From Planctomycetota bacterium (GTDB lineage Bacteria > Planctomycetota > UBA1135 > GCA-002686595): a stretch of DNA of 64,000 nt. Positions 26,549-34,537 of the stretch are shown here, one piece after another. The DNA lies in contig NYYZ01000039.1 in the NCBI GenBank assembly GCA_002686945.1, forward strand, positions 1 through 64,000, read 5' to 3'. The notes under the pieces are model-generated. The model did not search any database, was not told the DNA's origin, and saw nothing but the letters and a program-made list of their open reading frames with translations. The position numbers and the translations under genes are program-made. Within the stretch, counting starts at the first letter, position 1, and each line of letters starts with the position of its first letter.

Positions 26549-27007
26549 TCAAAAGGGATCCGGTTCCGCAGGGGCCGACTGGTTGAAGCCCGTGCATTCG
26601 GAGTCGGAATCTGCTCCCATCTTCGCCCAGCCGTTGTAGGGCACCGCCAATTGCTCTCGCCGGCTGCCCAGCAGGGGATCCTCGTAGACCTCTTCAACAA
26701 GCCGCACACGCGCCTCCTTGCCCACCAGATCCGCGGGATTGACTTCAAGCTCGCCCTCAACGTTGAAGCCCAGGACGCCCAACACAGAGCGCACCCGGTG
26801 AATGCCCCGCTCACTCCAGGTGATCGAATCCCAGGCCGCATGATGGCCAGCGTGCTCACCCTCCAGCACCTCAAGTTTCATGCTCCAGCGCGGACTACCA
26901 TCCCGAGAGAGCCCCTCCCGCACCTCCCGAATCGCGCAAATGTGCACTCCTGCAGGCACGCTGCGCAAACTGATCGTGTCCTGCACTTCATCAAAATCGT
27001 ACTTCAT
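26549..27007 (-). CDS. Conserved hypothetical protein, DUF669-like
   Basis: The 152-residue product starts at ATG 27007, preceded by AAGGAG at a good distance, which decides against the longer reading. The sequence has the pattern GVHICAIREVREG, PRWSMKLEVLEGEHAGHHAAWDSITW and NPADLVGKEARVRLVEEVYED. This resembles phage-type DUF669 or single-stranded-DNA-binding-like proteins that sit near replication or recombination genes. The similarity is by pattern only. Co-direction with cdd and ligA (39 bases to cdd) makes a three-gene unit. It is divergent from the candidate selenoprotein gene. Confidence 0.6.
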   Translation of the reverse strand: MKYDFDEVQDTISLRSVPAGVHICAIREVREGLSRDGSPRWSMKLEVLEGEHAGHHAAWDSITWSERGIHRVRSVLGVLGFNVEGELEVNPADLVGKEARVRLVEEVYEDPLLGSRREQLAVPYNGWAKMGADSDSECTGFNQSAPAEPDPF

Positions 27008-27272
27008 CTTGCTCCTTGGTTCAGCACCCGGCGAAATACCAGAGGCGCAAATCAAGAACGAAGAGTCCAATCACAGGTTTCATGTGTTCTTGTTCAATTC
27101 CTGCAGCCAGCGTGTTGAGAGCACCAGGAAACAAGCTCATGACAACTCCCAGAGGGAATCAGGACAGGTCTAGCCGTGTAAGTAGGTGGGACACCTGCTC
27201 ACCACGCAGAGCCCCAGAGGTGGCCAGGCCTTGATCGAACTCTGGCCAACTAGCCGCCAGAGTCCAAGATCA

Positions 27273-27290
27273 CTTGGTCAATCGACCAAG
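27273..27290. promoter_or_regulatory. Perfect 7-4-7 palindrome, candidate operator
   Basis: CTTGGTC-AATC-GACCAAG is a perfect inverted repeat. Its left arm contains the candidate -35 box TTGGTC (27274-27279) and its right arm lies in the -35/-10 spacer of the small ORF at 27310. The half-site TTGGTC/GACCAA resembles operators of GntR/FadR-type regulators. No T-run follows on either strand, so a terminator is unlikely. Confidence 0.55.
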
Positions 27291-27302
27291 CTGGTCTACA
27301 AT
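27274..27302 (+). promoter_or_regulatory. Candidate sigma-70-type promoter TTGGTC-17-TACAAT
   Basis: TTGGTC (27274-27279) and TACAAT (27297-27302) are exactly 17 bases apart. The -10 hexamer ends 7 bases before the ATG at 27310, as at other starts in this window, and no Shine-Dalgarno sequence is present, so the transcript is probably leaderless. Confidence 0.6.
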
Positions 27303-27309
27303 CCAGCCA

Positions 27310-27465
27310 ATGAAACAAACACTGATCACCATCGCGCTCAGCACCCTGCCAATCACCGGTATCTGGATGAAATTGAAAGGGGGCTGCTGAGGCACCGCGC
27401 GCGGAGTGGTCAGTTCGGCCCTCATTATTGGCGGAGCGATCGGCTTGTACTACCTGTGGAAGTGA
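27310..27465 (+). CDS. Candidate small membrane selenoprotein with in-frame TGA (Sec27)
   Basis: ATG 27310 opens a frame of 51 codons closed by TGA at 27463-27465, interrupted only by TGA at 27388-27390 (codon 27). The first part is MKQTLITIALSTLPITGIWM then KLKGGC; after the TGA it continues GTARG then VVSSALIIGGAIGLYYLWK. Reading the TGA as selenocysteine gives two hydrophobic helices (about 4-20 and 33-50) joined by a loop KLKGG-C-U-G-TARG. Gly-Cys-Sec-Gly is the redox motif at the end of mammalian thioredoxin reductase. A bSECIS-like hairpin starts 13 bases after the TGA. A TTGGTC-17-TACAAT promoter and an operator-like palindrome precede it. Alternatives are a decayed gene or a 26-residue peptide. 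I do not recognise a family. Confidence 0.6.
27404..27423 (+). promoter_or_regulatory. bSECIS-like hairpin after the in-frame TGA
   Basis: The hairpin pairs GAG (27404-27406) with CTC (27421-27423), leaves U27407 bulged, then pairs GGUC (27408-27411) with GGCC (27417-27420, one G-U pair) around the loop AGUUC. The E. coli fdhF element has 3 bp, a bulged U, 2 bp and a loop containing GU, starting 11 bases after UGA; here the distance is 13. The bulged U and loop GU are the known SelB contacts. Confidence 0.5.
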
Positions 27466-27506
27466 ACATCCCGAGCCGGATCGGGTAGCCAGCCCCCCAA
27501 GTCAAT

Positions 27507-29201
27507 TCAGCGCCGGCGGAAAGCACTCAGGGTCACTTCTCGCATACGCCCCCCCGGCAGTTGCACCTCAGCACTACCGACAACCTTCTCTCGCCACTCA
27601 GCGTTCGCCCGCAGATGACTCTTGAGAGGAGCAAAGCCTTGGCGTGCCCCTCCCTTGATGGTCGTAGGGTCGCTGGTCAAGATCACATCAAAGTCCCCTG
27701 CCCAATGTTCAAGCTCAGCACTCGACCAGGATGGCGCCGTGTTGTCAGTAGTAATGATGTGTCCGTGTGGATCGCGAATCAGGTCTCGGGCACGAGGATC
27801 ATCTGAGCGCAGCGCCTTGAGTCCCATGGCCCAGGCCATGGGCGGAAAGGCCTGGGAGTGACCAAGCCAGGCAATACGGTCTCCAGGCTGGAAGGCAATA
27901 TCCAGTAGCGCGATCAGACGGTCGTGACTCGCGCGTTCGATGCCGTTGGTGGGCAGACTGCGGCCAGGAGCCAGGCTGCGCATCGCGGCCAGGATTACCT
28001 CCTGTTCCGCGCGTTTCTCCGGTCTGGCCCTACCCACTGCATGCAACATGGCCATGGAATCCGCCACGGGCACCACCAGGCCAAAACCAAGAAGCGCGAC
28101 CCCCATGAAAGCACCGGGAGAACCGAGGCGCGCCAGGAAGCCCGAGACCCCAATTGCCGCCAAGGCAAACAAGAACGGAGCACCGGGCAACAGGAATCTC
28201 TCCAGTTGAAAGTTGTGGGTCCACACGGGAACTCCACCGAGAACCAGTACCAGCACCAATGTCCGAATCGCGCGACTGCGCAACCGAAAGAGCATCAGTC
28301 CCGCAGCAAGCACCACCCACAAGATTACCCGCGGGCTAGGGACCAGGGACAGGGTCCAATGCACCCAGCGTTCGGCTGCGGGAGTCTCCTGCAGACCGGT
28401 GTTGCCACCAAGGAATGAGATGAACGCCGCTCGATGGGAAGCAGCGGTTTCAAGACCAGCGGGAACAGGCAACCCGAACCACCAAAGGCAAGCGAGAACG
28501 CTGGGCAAGCCCAGACGCAGGACCGAAAGAAGATACGGACGCAAGTTGTCACGCCGCGCGACTCCTTCCAGGGCCAGGTCCACCGCCAGAGCAGCTCCCA
28601 AGAGCAACCCATAATTCCACTTGGTAAAGAGGCAGGCCGCAAGCAATACACCCGTGCCAACATCCCAGAGGAGCGAGTCCTTTTGACTCCGAACAATCCA
28701 GGCGGCCACCGCCAAGGTGCCCCAGGCAACAAAAGAGGTCTCCAGAAACAATGTTCCGCCAAAAGCCAGAGCCATGGGACTCATGGCCAGCAAGGCCAAA
28801 GCCATCCAAGGAGCACCACGGGTGCCAGGGGATGGTTCATCGTCCTCGTCCGGGCGACACGCCGCGCGAACCAGCAAGAAGATCCCCAACAGCCCAAGCG
28901 CCCAAAACCAGCGCTGGGTCTGACGCATCAAGAGTTCATCGCTGCCAAGAACCCAACCCAAGAACCCGTGAAGAGCCGGGGTCAAGGGAGGGTAGCGCTC
29001 GCAGGAGAGCACCACATTCATGGCCTCGCGCACTTCCCCTTCGCCCAGAGCCTGGCTGATGTGAGCAGCGGGAGCAGCCAGGTGCATGGCCTCGTCCCAA
29101 CCCATGCTGTCGCGCATGGAAACACTGCACGCGCCGATGATTCCTATCAGGAAAACCACCACCACGCCACTCATGGGATGGTCGATCAAACGGGACAGCA
29201 T
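27507..29201 (-). CDS. GT-C-type membrane glycosyltransferase-like protein
   Basis: Starting at ATG 29201 the product has 564 residues with about ten to eleven hydrophobic helices. An acidic D36-E37 pair follows the first helix in the first extracytoplasmic loop (SMGWDEAMHLAAPAA), as in ArnT/PMT-type glycosyltransferases that use polyprenyl-phosphate sugars. The C-terminal 150 residues form a soluble domain. The longer reading adds 37 residues and passes over the promoter-like TACACT. Donor and acceptor are unknown. It is a single gene, its stop 41 bases from the end of the convergent small selenoprotein candidate. Confidence 0.72.
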   Translation of the reverse strand: MLSRLIDHPMSGVVVVFLIGIIGACSVSMRDSMGWDEAMHLAAPAAHISQALGEGEVREAMNVVLSCERYPPLTPALHGFLGWVLGSDELLMRQTQRWFWALGLLGIFLLVRAACRPDEDDEPSPGTRGAPWMALALLAMSPMALAFGGTLFLETSFVAWGTLAVAAWIVRSQKDSLLWDVGTGVLLAACLFTKWNYGLLLGAALAVDLALEGVARRDNLRPYLLSVLRLGLPSVLACLWWFGLPVPAGLETAASHRAAFISFLGGNTGLQETPAAERWVHWTLSLVPSPRVILWVVLAAGLMLFRLRSRAIRTLVLVLVLGGVPVWTHNFQLERFLLPGAPFLFALAAIGVSGFLARLGSPGAFMGVALLGFGLVVPVADSMAMLHAVGRARPEKRAEQEVILAAMRSLAPGRSLPTNGIERASHDRLIALLDIAFQPGDRIAWLGHSQAFPPMAWAMGLKALRSDDPRARDLIRDPHGHIITTDNTAPSWSSAELEHWAGDFDVILTSDPTTIKGGARQGFAPLKSHLRANAEWREKVVGSAEVQLPGGRMREVTLSAFRRR

Positions 29202-29207
29202 GGCATC

Positions 29208-29213
29208 AGTGTA
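29208..29213 (-). promoter_or_regulatory. Candidate -10 hexamer TACACT, leaderless promoter of the GT-C gene
   Basis: Read on the minus strand, TACACT ends 6 bases before ATG 29201. No Shine-Dalgarno sequence is present. Confidence 0.45.
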
Positions 29214-29493
29214 ACACGAGGAGGGTCGTGCCCCAATCAGGTGCATGAGTTGGGGCAGTCTTGCAAGAAGCGAACTCATGTCCACAATCTGGCCGGCACC
29301 CGCCCTCAACACATCCCTTATGGGCCAGACCGCGGAACGATGCTCCTGGGCCCACCGATCTTGATCCCTCCCAGTTCAAGAACTGATTGCAAGGACTGAT
29401 CGAAGGAAGAAGAAATCACCCCAACCAATACCCCGCTGCTCACACAAGTGACACGCGAGCCCGAGCTTCCCACACTCCCCCTCTGCTCTGCGC
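29214..29493. other. Divergent intergenic region between the GT-C gene and mmsA
   Basis: It separates the two TACACT hexamers that face opposite genes. Nothing with coding character and no strong hairpin is seen; regulatory sites for the pyrimidine operon would be expected here but no palindrome stands out. Confidence 0.4.
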
Positions 29494-29499
29494 TACACT
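29494..29499 (+). promoter_or_regulatory. Candidate -10 hexamer TACACT, leaderless promoter of the pyrimidine operon
   Basis: TACACT ends 6 bases before the mmsA ATG at 29506; no ribosome binding site precedes the start. Confidence 0.45.
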
Positions 29500-29505
29500 C
29501 CAGCC

Positions 29506-30951
29506 ATGCCTGTCACACGTCTACAGAACTACATCGGCGGCGAATGGGTCGACTCCAACGCAAGCACCACATACCCCGTCACCAACCCCGCCAGCGGTGA
29601 AGTGATCGGTGAGTGCCCACTTTCCAGCGCCGATGAATTGGATGCTGCGGTCCAATCAGCACGCGCAGCGTTTGACACCTGGCGCCGAGTTCCCGCCCAA
29701 GAACGCGTACAGTACCTCTTCCGATTCAAGACACTGATGGAGAAGCACGCGGAAGAACTCGCCGCCATCGTCACCCGAGAAAACGGAAAGACCCTCTCCG
29801 AGGCAATGGGCAGCGTAGGCCGGGGTATCCAGATGATCGATACGGCCACCGGTGCGCCGAGCATGCTGATGGGACAGGCCCTTGAAGACATTTCAGCAGG
29901 CATTGATTGCGAGTCGGTTCGCCAACCCATGGGCGTTTTTGCCTGCATCGCGCCATTCAATTTCCCGGCAATGGTGCCCCTCTGGTTTTTTCCCTTCGCC
30001 GTGGCCTGCGGCAATACATTTATCTGCAAGCCATCAGAGCAAGTTCCCTTCAGCCAGAAACTCGTCTGGGAGCTGATTCACGAAGCAGGCTTTCCTCCCG
30101 GCGTTTTGAACCTTGTCAACGGCGGCCGAGAAGTTGTTGAGAGTATGTGCTCCCATGCGGACATCGCCGGGGTTTCATTTGTCGGATCGAGCCCAGTGGC
30201 CGAAAAGGTCTATGCCGCAGCCGCCAGCAACAGAAAGCGCGTGCAAGCTCTCGGAGGTGCCAAGAATTTCATCACCGTCATGCCCGATGCGGACATGGTC
30301 CACACAGCCAACAATGTCTGCGAATCGGCCTTTGGATGTGCGGGGGAGCGCTGCCTCGCGGCATCCGTCGTGCTTACCGTTGGCGAAGCCCACGGCCCCG
30401 TGCGCGCCGGACTGCAAGAGCAGATGGCCAAGGTCGTGGTGGGCGATGGTTCCCAGCCTGGAGTGACCATGGGCCCCTTGATCAATGCGGACTCCAAGCA
30501 GCGCGTGCTTGACTTCATTGAAAGCGGAGTGGCTGAGGGTGCTGAGTTGGTTGTGGATGGTCGCAAGGCCACTGTTCCAAGCGAGGGTTTTTTCATGGGC
30601 CCCACCCTCTTCGATGGTGTCACCCAAGACATGAGGATCGCCACAGAGGAGATCTTTGGCCCGGTACTTTGCATCCAACAAGTCGATAGCCTCGAGGAAG
30701 CCCTGGCCATTGCCAAGGCCCAGCCCCTGGCCAACGCCAACTCAATTTTTACCAGCTCCGGCAAGTCCGCGCGCCAGTTTCGCTATGAAGTGGATGCCAG
30801 CATGGCCGGAGTCAACATCGGTGTGGCCGCACCCATGTCCTTTTTCTCCTTTGGGGGGGCCAAGGGTTCCTTCTTCGGCGACCTCAAAGCCCACGGCCGC
30901 GAAGCCTTTGACTTCTTCACGGACCGCAAGGTCTTCATCACGCGCTGGTAG
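29506..30951 (+). CDS. mmsA: (Methyl)malonate-semialdehyde dehydrogenase, CoA-acylating
   Basis: MmsA oxidises malonate semialdehyde or methylmalonate semialdehyde with NAD and CoA to acetyl-CoA or propionyl-CoA plus CO2. The 481 residues start YIGGEWVDSNAS, carry the MmsA signature CIAPFNFPAMVPLWFFP, and have the catalytic Cys283 in GCAGERCLAAS. As first gene of a cluster for reductive pyrimidine breakdown it would process the semialdehydes formed from beta-alanine and beta-aminoisobutyrate. The next gene begins 9 bases after the stop. Confidence 0.95.
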   Translation: MPVTRLQNYIGGEWVDSNASTTYPVTNPASGEVIGECPLSSADELDAAVQSARAAFDTWRRVPAQERVQYLFRFKTLMEKHAEELAAIVTRENGKTLSEAMGSVGRGIQMIDTATGAPSMLMGQALEDISAGIDCESVRQPMGVFACIAPFNFPAMVPLWFFPFAVACGNTFICKPSEQVPFSQKLVWELIHEAGFPPGVLNLVNGGREVVESMCSHADIAGVSFVGSSPVAEKVYAAAASNRKRVQALGGAKNFITVMPDADMVHTANNVCESAFGCAGERCLAASVVLTVGEAHGPVRAGLQEQMAKVVVGDGSQPGVTMGPLINADSKQRVLDFIESGVAEGAELVVDGRKATVPSEGFFMGPTLFDGVTQDMRIATEEIFGPVLCIQQVDSLEEALAIAKAQPLANANSIFTSSGKSARQFRYEVDASMAGVNIGVAAPMSFFSFGGAKGSFFGDLKAHGREAFDFFTDRKVFITRW

Positions 30952-30960
30952 ACTGATCCC

Positions 30961-31827
30961 ATGTCAAGAACTTTGCGAGGCGGACTGATTCAGTGCGCCA
31001 ATCCTCTCAACGACGAGAGTCTTCCTGTGGCCGAGATTCAGGCCGCTGCTTTTGAAAAGCATATCCCCCTGATTGAAGAGGCCGGGACCAGAGGCGTGCA
31101 AGTCCTGTGCCTGCAGGAGATCTTCAACGGGCCATACTTCTGCCCTGGCCAGGACCCCCGCTGGTATGACGCAGCCGAGCCCGTGCCCGGTCCCACCACC
31201 GAAGCCCTGACACCCTATGCAGTCAAGCACAACATGGTGTTGATTGTTCCGGTGTACGAACAAGATGGCGCAGGGATCTATTACAACACCGCCGCGGTGA
31301 TCGACGCAGACGGGACCTACCTGGGCAAGTATCGCAAGAATCACATTCCCCAGACCTCTGGCTTCTGGGAGAAGTACTTCTTCAAGCCGGGCAACCTGGG
31401 CTATCCCGTCTTTGAAACCGCCTATGGCAAGATCGGAGTGTACATCTGCTACGACCGACACTTTCCCGAGGGCGCGCGAGCACTCGGATTGGCAGGAGCC
31501 GAGGTGGTATTCAATCCCTCTGCCACGGTTGCGGGCCTCTCCCAATACCTATGGAAACTAGAACAGCCGGCCCACGCGGTTGCCAATGGTTACTTCATGG
31601 GCTGTATCAACCGGGTTGGCGAAGAAGCGCCCTGGAACATCGGGCGATTCTATGGCTCGAGCTATTTTGTCGACCCGCGCGGTGAGTTCTTGGCAGAAGC
31701 TTCCGAAACGGAAGACGAGCTTGTGGTGGCGGACATGGACCTCTCTATCATCGACGAGGTCCGGCGCATCTGGCAGTTCTACAGGGACCGCCGCCCTGAA
31801 ACCTACGAGCCGCTCACCGGCCTCTAA
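30961..31827 (+). CDS. pydC: Beta-ureidopropionase (N-carbamoyl-beta-alanine amidohydrolase), nitrilase family
   Basis: This cytoplasmic enzyme hydrolyses N-carbamoyl-beta-alanine to beta-alanine, CO2 and ammonia, the third step of reductive pyrimidine catabolism. The nitrilase-type triad is visible: Glu53 in CLQEIFNGPYFCP, Lys126 in GKYRKNHIP and Cys163 in VYICYDRHFPEGAR. The 288-residue length is that of the short bacterial and plant-like class. It lies between mmsA (9-base gap) and the dihydropyrimidinase gene (5-base gap), which fits the assignment over other carbon-nitrogen hydrolases such as N-carbamoylputrescine amidase. Confidence 0.9.
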   Translation: MSRTLRGGLIQCANPLNDESLPVAEIQAAAFEKHIPLIEEAGTRGVQVLCLQEIFNGPYFCPGQDPRWYDAAEPVPGPTTEALTPYAVKHNMVLIVPVYEQDGAGIYYNTAAVIDADGTYLGKYRKNHIPQTSGFWEKYFFKPGNLGYPVFETAYGKIGVYICYDRHFPEGARALGLAGAEVVFNPSATVAGLSQYLWKLEQPAHAVANGYFMGCINRVGEEAPWNIGRFYGSSYFVDPRGEFLAEASETEDELVVADMDLSIIDEVRRIWQFYRDRRPETYEPLTGL

Positions 31828-31832
31828 GCCCC

Positions 31833-33209
31833 ATGGGAATCCTGATCAAGAACGGCACCATTGTCACAGCTCTCGACACAACCCTGGGCGATGTATTGAC
31901 CCAGGACGGCGCCATCGTGGCGGTCGGGACGGACCTTGAAGCTAGCAGCGGCGACACCACGATAGACGCCAGCGGTCAGTATGTGTTTCCCGGTGGGCTC
32001 GATCCCCACGTGCACATGGAACTGCCTTTCATGGGCACGATCTCCGCCGACGATTTCGAAACCGGCACTGCCGCGGGCGTGGCTGGAGGCACCACGTCCA
32101 TCATCGACTTTGTGATCCCCGCCCGAGACCAGAACCTGATGGAGGGACTCGCTGAATGGCATGCCAAGGCGGAGAAATCCGTGGCCGACTACGCCTTTCA
32201 CATGGCGGTCACCTGGTGGGGTGACGAGAGTGCCGAATGGATGCGCCGTTGTGTGCAGGAGGAAGGCATTCCCTCCTTCAAGACTTTCATGGCCTACCGC
32301 GGCGCCATCGGTGTGGACGACCACGAACTGATCCAAGTCATGCGCACAGCCAAGAGCCTGGGCGCTTTGACCACCGTGCACGCAGAGCACGGGGACATGG
32401 TGGTGCACCTGCAGGACAAGTTGTTCGCCGAGGGCAAGACTGGCCCTGAGTACCACGCCCGTTCACGCCCCGCGCCCGTAGAAGCAGAAGCCACATCCCG
32501 CGCAATCATGCTGGCTCGCATGACCCATGAGCCGCTCTATGTGGTGCATGTCACCACTGCCCAATCAGTGGCGGCTATCGCCGAAGCGCGCAGTCGCGGA
32601 CAGAATGTGATGGGCGAAACCTGCCCCCAGTATCTCCTGTTGGACGACTCGGTCTATTACAAGCCCGACTTCGAAGGTGCGGCAGCGGTCATGTCACCTC
32701 CGATCAGGCCAAAGGGTCATCAAGAACCTCTTTGGGCTGCCCTTCGGTCAGGAACATTGGAAGTCGTCGCCACAGACCATTGCCCCTTCAACCTAAAGGG
32801 GCAGAAGGACATGGGCATCGATGACTTCCGCAAGATTCCCAATGGCGCGGCGGGCATCGAGCACCGCCTGGCATTGATGTACACCTACGGTGTACTGGAG
32901 GGTCGCCTGAACCTGAACCAGTTTGTGGATGTGACCAGTACGCGAGCGGCCAAGATCTTTGGCCTCTATCCGCGCAAGGGTTCCATCACCGTGGGCGCCG
33001 ATGCGGATCTGGTGATCTGGGATCCGGAAGCGAGCGGAACAATCTCCGTCAAGACCCACCACCACAAGGTTGATCGCAACATTTTTGAAGGCTTTGCCAC
33101 CAAAGGAGCGCCTTCGACAGTGGTGGTCAACGGCCAGGTGCAATACCAAGATGGCGATCTGCGCGTGACCCGCGGCGCAGGCCGTTACCTCAAGAGAAGC
33201 CTAGTATGA
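31833..33209 (+). CDS. hydA: Dihydropyrimidinase
   Basis: It opens dihydrouracil or dihydrothymine to the N-carbamoyl-beta-amino acid, the second step of the pathway. The 458-residue amidohydrolase shows the binuclear zinc site: H59 and H61 in GGLDPHVHME, the carbamylated Lys150 in FKTFMAYRG, H183 in TVHAEHGD, a further His in YVVHVTT, and Asp in VATDHCPF. Hydantoinases share these residues, but the genomic context supports the pyrimidine role. Its stop overlaps the ATG of the aminotransferase gene by 4 bases. Confidence 0.94.
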   Translation: MGILIKNGTIVTALDTTLGDVLTQDGAIVAVGTDLEASSGDTTIDASGQYVFPGGLDPHVHMELPFMGTISADDFETGTAAGVAGGTTSIIDFVIPARDQNLMEGLAEWHAKAEKSVADYAFHMAVTWWGDESAEWMRRCVQEEGIPSFKTFMAYRGAIGVDDHELIQVMRTAKSLGALTTVHAEHGDMVVHLQDKLFAEGKTGPEYHARSRPAPVEAEATSRAIMLARMTHEPLYVVHVTTAQSVAAIAEARSRGQNVMGETCPQYLLLDDSVYYKPDFEGAAAVMSPPIRPKGHQEPLWAALRSGTLEVVATDHCPFNLKGQKDMGIDDFRKIPNGAAGIEHRLALMYTYGVLEGRLNLNQFVDVTSTRAAKIFGLYPRKGSITVGADADLVIWDPEASGTISVKTHHHKVDRNIFEGFATKGAPSTVVVNGQVQYQDGDLRVTRGAGRYLKRSLV

Positions 33210-34525
33210 ACCAGACCGACTCTGATCTCAGCACCGAAGAGGTACTGGCCAAACACAAGGAATTCCTGCTGGGCGCGGTGGCCAACTACTACGCCGAGCC
33301 CCTGGTCTTGACCGATGGTGATGGCCTCAGGGTCACTGACCGGGAGGGCCGCACCTACCTTGACTTCTTCGGCGGCATCCTGACCGTCTCCCTGGGTCAG
33401 TGCGATGAGCGGGTGAACAGTCCCCTAAAGGCGCAGCTTGACCGCCTTGGCCATGTATCGACCCTCTATCCCACCCTGCCAATCGTGGAACTCGCCGAAC
33501 GCCTGGCACGGATCACACCCGGGCGCCTGCAAAAAACCATGTTCACCGCCAGCGGAACAGAGGCGGACGAAACTGCGGTGGCTCTGGCGCAGGTCTACAC
33601 CGGGTCCATAGAGTTGATCGCCTTGCGGCACGGTTATTCGGGACGCTCCCTTCTGGCCCAGTCCCTCACCGCCCACTCGACCTGGCGAGCGATCCCTTCA
33701 CAAGTTGCCGGTATCAAGCACGCTCCCGCGCCCTACTGCTATCGCTGTCCCCTCAAACTGACCTATCCCTCCTGCGAAGTGGCCTGCGCCACCGACATCG
33801 AAGAACTGATCCAAACCACCACCACGGGCAAGATCGCGGGCTTTTTGGCCGAGCCGATCTTGGGTGTGGGCGGCTTTGTGGTGCCCCCGCCGGAGTACTT
33901 TTCCATCGCAACCGAGATCATCCGCAAGTACGGCGGGGTTTTCATTTGCGACGAGGTGCAGACCGGCTTTGGTCGCACGGGCGGAAAGATGTTCGGCATC
34001 GAGCACTGGGGTGTGGAACCCGATGTAATGACCATGGCCAAGGGAGTGGCCAACGGCATGCCCCTGGGCGTGACAATCGCCACTCCAGAGATCGCTGATG
34101 CGTTCCAGTCCCTCACGATCTCGACCTTTGGTGGCAATCCCATGTCCAGCGTGGCTGCCAACGCAACCTTGCAGGTGATCGAGGAAGACAATCTGGCCGG
34201 CAACGCGGAAATCCAAGGCGCACGCCTACGTGCTGGCCTGGAAGAATTGCAACGCAAACATCCCAAGCACTTGGGCGATGTGCGTGGAATGGGCTTGATG
34301 TTGGCCATCGAGTTCGTGGCAGATGAACCCGCCGGCGATCGCACTCCCGACCCCGCCGCCACCGGCATCGTCTTTGAAGCAGCCAAGCAGGGTGGCCTGC
34401 TCGTGGGCAAGGGCGGACTGCATGGCAATGTGCTGCGCATCTCTCCCGCCCTGACCGTCAATAGCGACGAGATCGACGAAGCCCTCGCGATCCTCAGCAA
34501 GGCCTGCGCCCAGCTTACTGCCTGA
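33206..34525 (+). CDS. Class III aminotransferase, beta-alanine/beta-aminoisobutyrate type
   Basis: A PLP-dependent transaminase of 439 residues, with the PLP Lys279 in TMAKGVANGMPLG and the Asp-containing strand ICDEVQTGFGRTGG. It resembles the AGXT2 group, including (R)-3-amino-2-methylpropionate-pyruvate transaminase. In this operon it would remove the amino group of beta-alanine or beta-aminoisobutyrate and produce the semialdehyde used by MmsA. A Cys-rich patch (APYCYRCPLKLTYPSCEVAC) in the middle is typical of this group. The start overlaps the dihydropyrimidinase stop. Confidence 0.88.
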   Translation: MNQTDSDLSTEEVLAKHKEFLLGAVANYYAEPLVLTDGDGLRVTDREGRTYLDFFGGILTVSLGQCDERVNSPLKAQLDRLGHVSTLYPTLPIVELAERLARITPGRLQKTMFTASGTEADETAVALAQVYTGSIELIALRHGYSGRSLLAQSLTAHSTWRAIPSQVAGIKHAPAPYCYRCPLKLTYPSCEVACATDIEELIQTTTTGKIAGFLAEPILGVGGFVVPPPEYFSIATEIIRKYGGVFICDEVQTGFGRTGGKMFGIEHWGVEPDVMTMAKGVANGMPLGVTIATPEIADAFQSLTISTFGGNPMSSVAANATLQVIEEDNLAGNAEIQGARLRAGLEELQRKHPKHLGDVRGMGLMLAIEFVADEPAGDRTPDPAATGIVFEAAKQGGLLVGKGGLHGNVLRISPALTVNSDEIDEALAILSKACAQLTA

Positions 34526-34537
34526 AATCCAAGAACC

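Larger units (their letters stand above)
27008..27309. other. Intergenic region between the DUF669-like gene and the small selenoprotein candidate
   Basis: The 302 bases carry the Shine-Dalgarno sequence of the minus-strand gene at one end and the promoter and palindrome of the plus-strand small ORF at the other. No other ORF of coding character or RNA gene is seen. Confidence 0.5.

Noticed and set aside
27273-27290. The 7-4-7 palindrome as a terminator
   Set aside because: No T-run follows on either strand and it overlaps a promoter with correct spacing.
27310-27387. The first half of the small ORF as a stand-alone 26-residue peptide
   Set aside because: Possible, but the second half keeps the frame, forms another membrane helix, and follows a bSECIS-like hairpin; readthrough as Sec explains more.
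30949-30954. TAGACT just before the beta-ureidopropionase ATG as a promoter
   Set aside because: The TAG is the stop codon of mmsA and the gene lies inside a tight operon, so the match may be accidental; it was not counted.
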